A DNA stretch of 64,000 bases from an uncultured Pelagibacteraceae bacterium (GTDB lineage Bacteria > Pseudomonadota > Alphaproteobacteria > Pelagibacterales > Pelagibacteraceae): positions 85,926 through 149,925 of the forward strand of contig CACLYO010000002.1 of NCBI GenBank assembly GCA_902611145.1. The letters run 5' to 3'. Of this stretch, positions 60,375-64,000 are shown one piece after another (the first letter of the stretch is position 1; the number at the start of each line of letters is the position of its first letter). The position numbers and the translations under genes are program-made. The notes beneath the pieces are model-generated. The model ran no database searches. It was not told the origin of the DNA and was given only the letters and a program-made list of their open reading frames with translations.

Positions 60375-62330
60375 TTAATTGAAGTTTATTGGATCAACAT
60401 CAACCGTCAGTTTTATTCCACTCGAAAATTTGAATTTTGAGATAATTTTTGCCAGGGACTTTTGGACATTAAGCGATTTTTTTCCCCTTATTAGTAGTCT
60501 CACCCTAAATTTTCTCTTTAATCTAAATATTGGAGCGTTAACTGGTCCTAAAATTTTGCCATCAATAAATTTTTCAATAAAATTTTTGAATTTAACTGAA
60601 TCTTTTTCAATTTTTTTTTCATCAGTTCCTGTAACTATAAGTGATATAAATCTTTGAAAGGGTGGAAGATTATTAGATCTTCTTAATTCAAGCTCTTTTT
60701 CTAAAAATATATCTGGATTGCTATTAGTAATATCACTTATCATATTTGTATTTAAGTTATAGGTTTGAAAATAAACTGTTGCTGGCTTTCCAGTTCTTCC
60801 AGCTCTTCCTGCAAGTTGATGGTATAATTGTAAATTTTTTTCTGTACCTCGCAAATCATGACCTTGGGAAGTTAAATCTATATCAACAACAATAATGCAA
60901 TTTAAATTGGGAAAATGAAAACCTTTAGATATAAGTTGTGTTCCAACTAAAATTTGAATTTCGTTATTAACAATTTTTTTTAATATATCTCTAGAACTTT
61001 TTTTGTTCATTGTGTCGCTAGAAAAAATTAATATTTTTTTTAAAGGAAAAATTTTTTTAACTTCATCATAAATTCTTTCGACTCCAGGCCCACAAAAAAT
61101 AAAATCACACATTTCATCTATTGAACATTTTTTAAAAAGTTGAGATTTGTATCCACAATAATGACATAACATAATTTTTTTATTTTTATGATAAACCAAA
61201 TTAATTGAACAATTAGGACAAGAAAAACTTTTTAAACATTTTTTACATAAAGCATGGGGTGAAAACCCTCTTCTATTTAAAAAAAAGAGAACTTGATCAT
61301 TCTTTTTAAGATGAGTATTTACTTTCTCTATAATTTCTTTTGAAATCCATGATTGAGATTCCAATTTAATTTTATTTAAATTTATTATTTCATATTTTGG
61401 CAATGAGGCATTTTTATATCTTTTATCAAGTTTAGAACTTGTGTATTTACCTTTTTTAATATTATGATAAGTTTCTATCGATGGAACAGCTGTCACTAAA
61501 TTAATTGGTATATTTTCAAATGATGCTCTTGATACAGCCATATCTCTAGCATTATAAATTATTCCTTCGTCTTGTTTATATGATTGATCATGTTCTTCAT
61601 CCACAATTATTAAACCCAAATTTTTAAAAGGTAAAAATAATGATGATCTTGCACCAATGACTACATTAATTTTTTTATTTACAACTCCGCTCCAAATAAT
61701 CTCTTTATTTTTTTTAGTTATCCCAGAATGCCAAATAGCAGCTTTAAACCCAAAAAAATCAATAAATTTTTTTTCAAACTGACTCGTTAAACCAATTTCA
61801 GGCAATAATATTAATCCTTGAAATCCATTTTTTAATATTTTTCTAAGTGCTTCGAAATAAACTATAGTTTTTCCTGATCCAGTGACTCCTTGAAGTACGT
61901 GAACTTTAAACTTTTGATTGGAAAAATTCATGTTTTTTAAATTTTCTTTTTGTTGCGAAGTTAATTTAAATTCCTGATTTTTAATTTTATAATTAAAGTG
62001 CTCATAATTTTTCTTTGGTAATTCCTCAATAGCTTTACTACTTAATAATAATAATTTTAATGCCATTCCTTTTGGAATCATGTTGTATTCTGAAAACCAA
62101 TTTAAAAACTTTATTAAATTTTTATTTAGACATGGAATATTAAATTTTTTAATTACCTTTTTAGTTACAAAATTCTTGTTTATATTCTTTTCAAATTCAT
62201 CCCAAACAACACCTGTAGCTTTTGATTTTCCAAAAGGTACTTCTACATAATCTCCCAGCTTTAATTTTATATTGGTATCATAAGTAAATGGATGGTTAAA
62301 AATATTTGGTAAAAGAATCGGTACTCTCAT
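60375..62330 (-). CDS. priA: Primosomal protein N' (replication restart helicase)
   Basis: VTGSGKT; GLIIVDEEHDQSYKQDEG; Cys-rich insert; HQLAGRAGRTGKPATVYFQTY. Confidence 0.95.
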   Translation of the reverse strand: MRVPILLPNIFNHPFTYDTNIKLKLGDYVEVPFGKSKATGVVWDEFEKNINKNFVTKKVIKKFNIPCLNKNLIKFLNWFSEYNMIPKGMALKLLLLSSKAIEELPKKNYEHFNYKIKNQEFKLTSQQKENLKNMNFSNQKFKVHVLQGVTGSGKTIVYFEALRKILKNGFQGLILLPEIGLTSQFEKKFIDFFGFKAAIWHSGITKKNKEIIWSGVVNKKINVVIGARSSLFLPFKNLGLIIVDEEHDQSYKQDEGIIYNARDMAVSRASFENIPINLVTAVPSIETYHNIKKGKYTSSKLDKRYKNASLPKYEIINLNKIKLESQSWISKEIIEKVNTHLKKNDQVLFFLNRRGFSPHALCKKCLKSFSCPNCSINLVYHKNKKIMLCHYCGYKSQLFKKCSIDEMCDFIFCGPGVERIYDEVKKIFPLKKILIFSSDTMNKKSSRDILKKIVNNEIQILVGTQLISKGFHFPNLNCIIVVDIDLTSQGHDLRGTEKNLQLYHQLAGRAGRTGKPATVYFQTYNLNTNMISDITNSNPDIFLEKELELRRSNNLPPFQRFISLIVTGTDEKKIEKDSVKFKNFIEKFIDGKILGPVNAPIFRLKRKFRVRLLIRGKKSLNVQKSLAKIISKFKFSSGIKLTVDVDPINFN

Positions 62331-62352
62331 ATTTGTATATTATGAAAATAAT

Positions 62353-63753
62353 TTAAGAGTGTATTGCTCTTTTATCTATCGATAATGCAGCTTCTTTTAC
62401 TGCCTCAGAAAAAGTAGGATGTGCATGACAAGTCCTTGCTACATCTTCTGAACTTGCGCCAAATTCCATAGCCACAGCTACTTCCCCTATAATTTCACCA
62501 ACATGTGGGCCTATCATATGTACACCTAATATTTTGTCTGTTTTTTCATCAGCGAGAATTTTTACAAATCCTTCAGGTTCATTAATTGCCTTAGCTCTAG
62601 AATTTGCAATAAATGGGAATTTTCCTACTTTATATTTAATACCTAATGATTTTAGTTGTTCTTCTGTTTTTCCAACTGTAGCAACTTCTGGAGATGTGTA
62701 AATAACTCCTGGAATAACATCATAATTAACATGACCAGATTGGCCGGATATTAATTCGGCTACTGCAATTCCCTCTTCTTCTGCCTTATGCGCCAACATT
62801 GGTCCTGCAATTACATCGCCAATCGCATAAATATTTTTAATATTAGTTTCAAAATTTTGATTTACTTTAATTCTTTTTTTTTCATCTAATAAAACTCCAA
62901 CAGAATCTAACTTTAAATTCTTGGTATTTGGCTTTCTTCCTACTGAAATTAATACAACATCACATTCTAACTCTTTTTTCGTTCCATCTTTATCCATTAA
63001 TAAAACCTTAGCTGATGTTTTGTTATTTTTAATTGACTCTACTTTTGTTTGCATATGAAAAATAATTCCTTGCTTTGTTAAAATCTTCATAAATTCTTTA
63101 GATACCTCTTTATCCATACCCGGGGTAATATGATCCAAAAATTCAATAACATGTACTTCAGACCCTAGTCTAGACCACACTGAACCCATTTCTAATCCAA
63201 TATAACCACCACCTACAACAATCATTTTTTTTGGAACAGAATTAAGTGACAAAGCTCCCGTTGAAGATAAAATAATTTTCTCATCAAATTTTACATTTGG
63301 TAAAGAAACAGGCTCAGATCCTGTGCTAATAATAATTTTTTGAGCCTCTAAAATAGTTTCTTTATTTTTATCATCAATTATTGATATTTGATTAGGTGAT
63401 TTAAAACTTCCTGTACCTTTAAAATAAGTAACTTTATTTTTTTTAAATAAAAATTCTACACCTTTAGTCAAAACAGTAACTGCTTTGTCTTTATTTTTCA
63501 TCATCTTTTCTATATTAAGTTTTAGTTGCCCTGTTTCTATTCCAAGATTTGAAAAATTTTTTGCTTTATGAAAATTTTCAGAAAGATTTAATAAATTTTT
63601 TGATGGTATACAGCCAACATTTAAGCAAGTTCCCCCCAAAGATCCTCTGGACTCTACACATGCAGTTTTAAAGCCTAATTGGGCAAGTCTAATAGCACAA
63701 ACATATCCTCCAGGACCTCCTCCTATTACAACTACATTAAATTTTTCAGACAT
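62353..63753 (-). CDS. lpdA: Dihydrolipoyl dehydrogenase
   Basis: GGGPGGYVCAIRLAQLG; GGTCLNVGCIPSK; HAHPTFSEAVKEAAL. Confidence 0.97.
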   Translation of the reverse strand: MSEKFNVVVIGGGPGGYVCAIRLAQLGFKTACVESRGSLGGTCLNVGCIPSKNLLNLSENFHKAKNFSNLGIETGQLKLNIEKMMKNKDKAVTVLTKGVEFLFKKNKVTYFKGTGSFKSPNQISIIDDKNKETILEAQKIIISTGSEPVSLPNVKFDEKIILSSTGALSLNSVPKKMIVVGGGYIGLEMGSVWSRLGSEVHVIEFLDHITPGMDKEVSKEFMKILTKQGIIFHMQTKVESIKNNKTSAKVLLMDKDGTKKELECDVVLISVGRKPNTKNLKLDSVGVLLDEKKRIKVNQNFETNIKNIYAIGDVIAGPMLAHKAEEEGIAVAELISGQSGHVNYDVIPGVIYTSPEVATVGKTEEQLKSLGIKYKVGKFPFIANSRAKAINEPEGFVKILADEKTDKILGVHMIGPHVGEIIGEVAVAMEFGASSEDVARTCHAHPTFSEAVKEAALSIDKRAIHS

Positions 63754-64000
63754 TTAAATTTCTAAAAATAACTTTCCTGGATTTTCTAAATTTTCCTTAA
63801 CAGTCTTTAAAAAAGAAACTGAATCCTTACCATCAATTATTCTATGATCGTAAGATAATGCTAAATACATTATAGGTCTTATTTCAATTTCTCCATCTAC
63901 TACAGTAGGCCTTTCAACGATATTGTGCATCCCTAACACACCAGATTGAGGTAAATTTAATATTGGAGTTGATAACATTGATCCATAAACCCCACCATTA
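63754..64000 (-). CDS. odhB: 2-oxoglutarate dehydrogenase E2 component, C-terminal part (continues past window end)
   Basis: Catalytic-domain end: [45 protein letters not shown]. Confidence 0.92.
   Translation of the reverse strand, partial: NGGVYGSMLSTPILNLPQSGVLGMHNIVERPTVVDGEIEIRPIMYLALSYDHRIIDGKDSVSFLKTVKENLENPGKLFLEI

Overview
AT-rich, very compact alphaproteobacterial chromosome segment. Protein content, the SAM-II riboswitch upstream of metX and the minimal intergenic spacing suggest a SAR11/Pelagibacterales-like genome (inference). Most of the window is housekeeping: polA, ahcY, ChvG/ChvI-type two-component system, lysS (class I), pyrD, metXW, rplU-rpmA-obgE-proBA-nadD-rsfS-ctpA-rppH, atpHAGDC, priA, lpdA and the odhB 3' end. 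The main accessory block (~1.2-11.8 kb) is a near-complete purine-to-glyoxylate/urea catabolic island: NCS2 permease, phosphoribosyltransferase, PuuD-like urate hydroxylase, guanine deaminase, XdhAB, HIU hydrolase, OHCU decarboxylase, allantoicase, ureidoglycolate lyase and PuuE-type allantoinase. A small monoheme cytochrome c gene closes the island. The urate hydroxylase lacks the C-terminal cytochrome c domain of PuuD, so the separate cytochrome c may be the detached electron acceptor. Other candidates are a ROSE-like RNA thermometer upstream of an Hsp20 gene, a hairpin/attenuator-like leader before an ornithine decarboxylase - DHS-like - agmatinase polyamine operon, and repeated 3'-end overlaps of convergent genes. 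No rRNA, tRNA, CRISPR array or mobile element was recognised.
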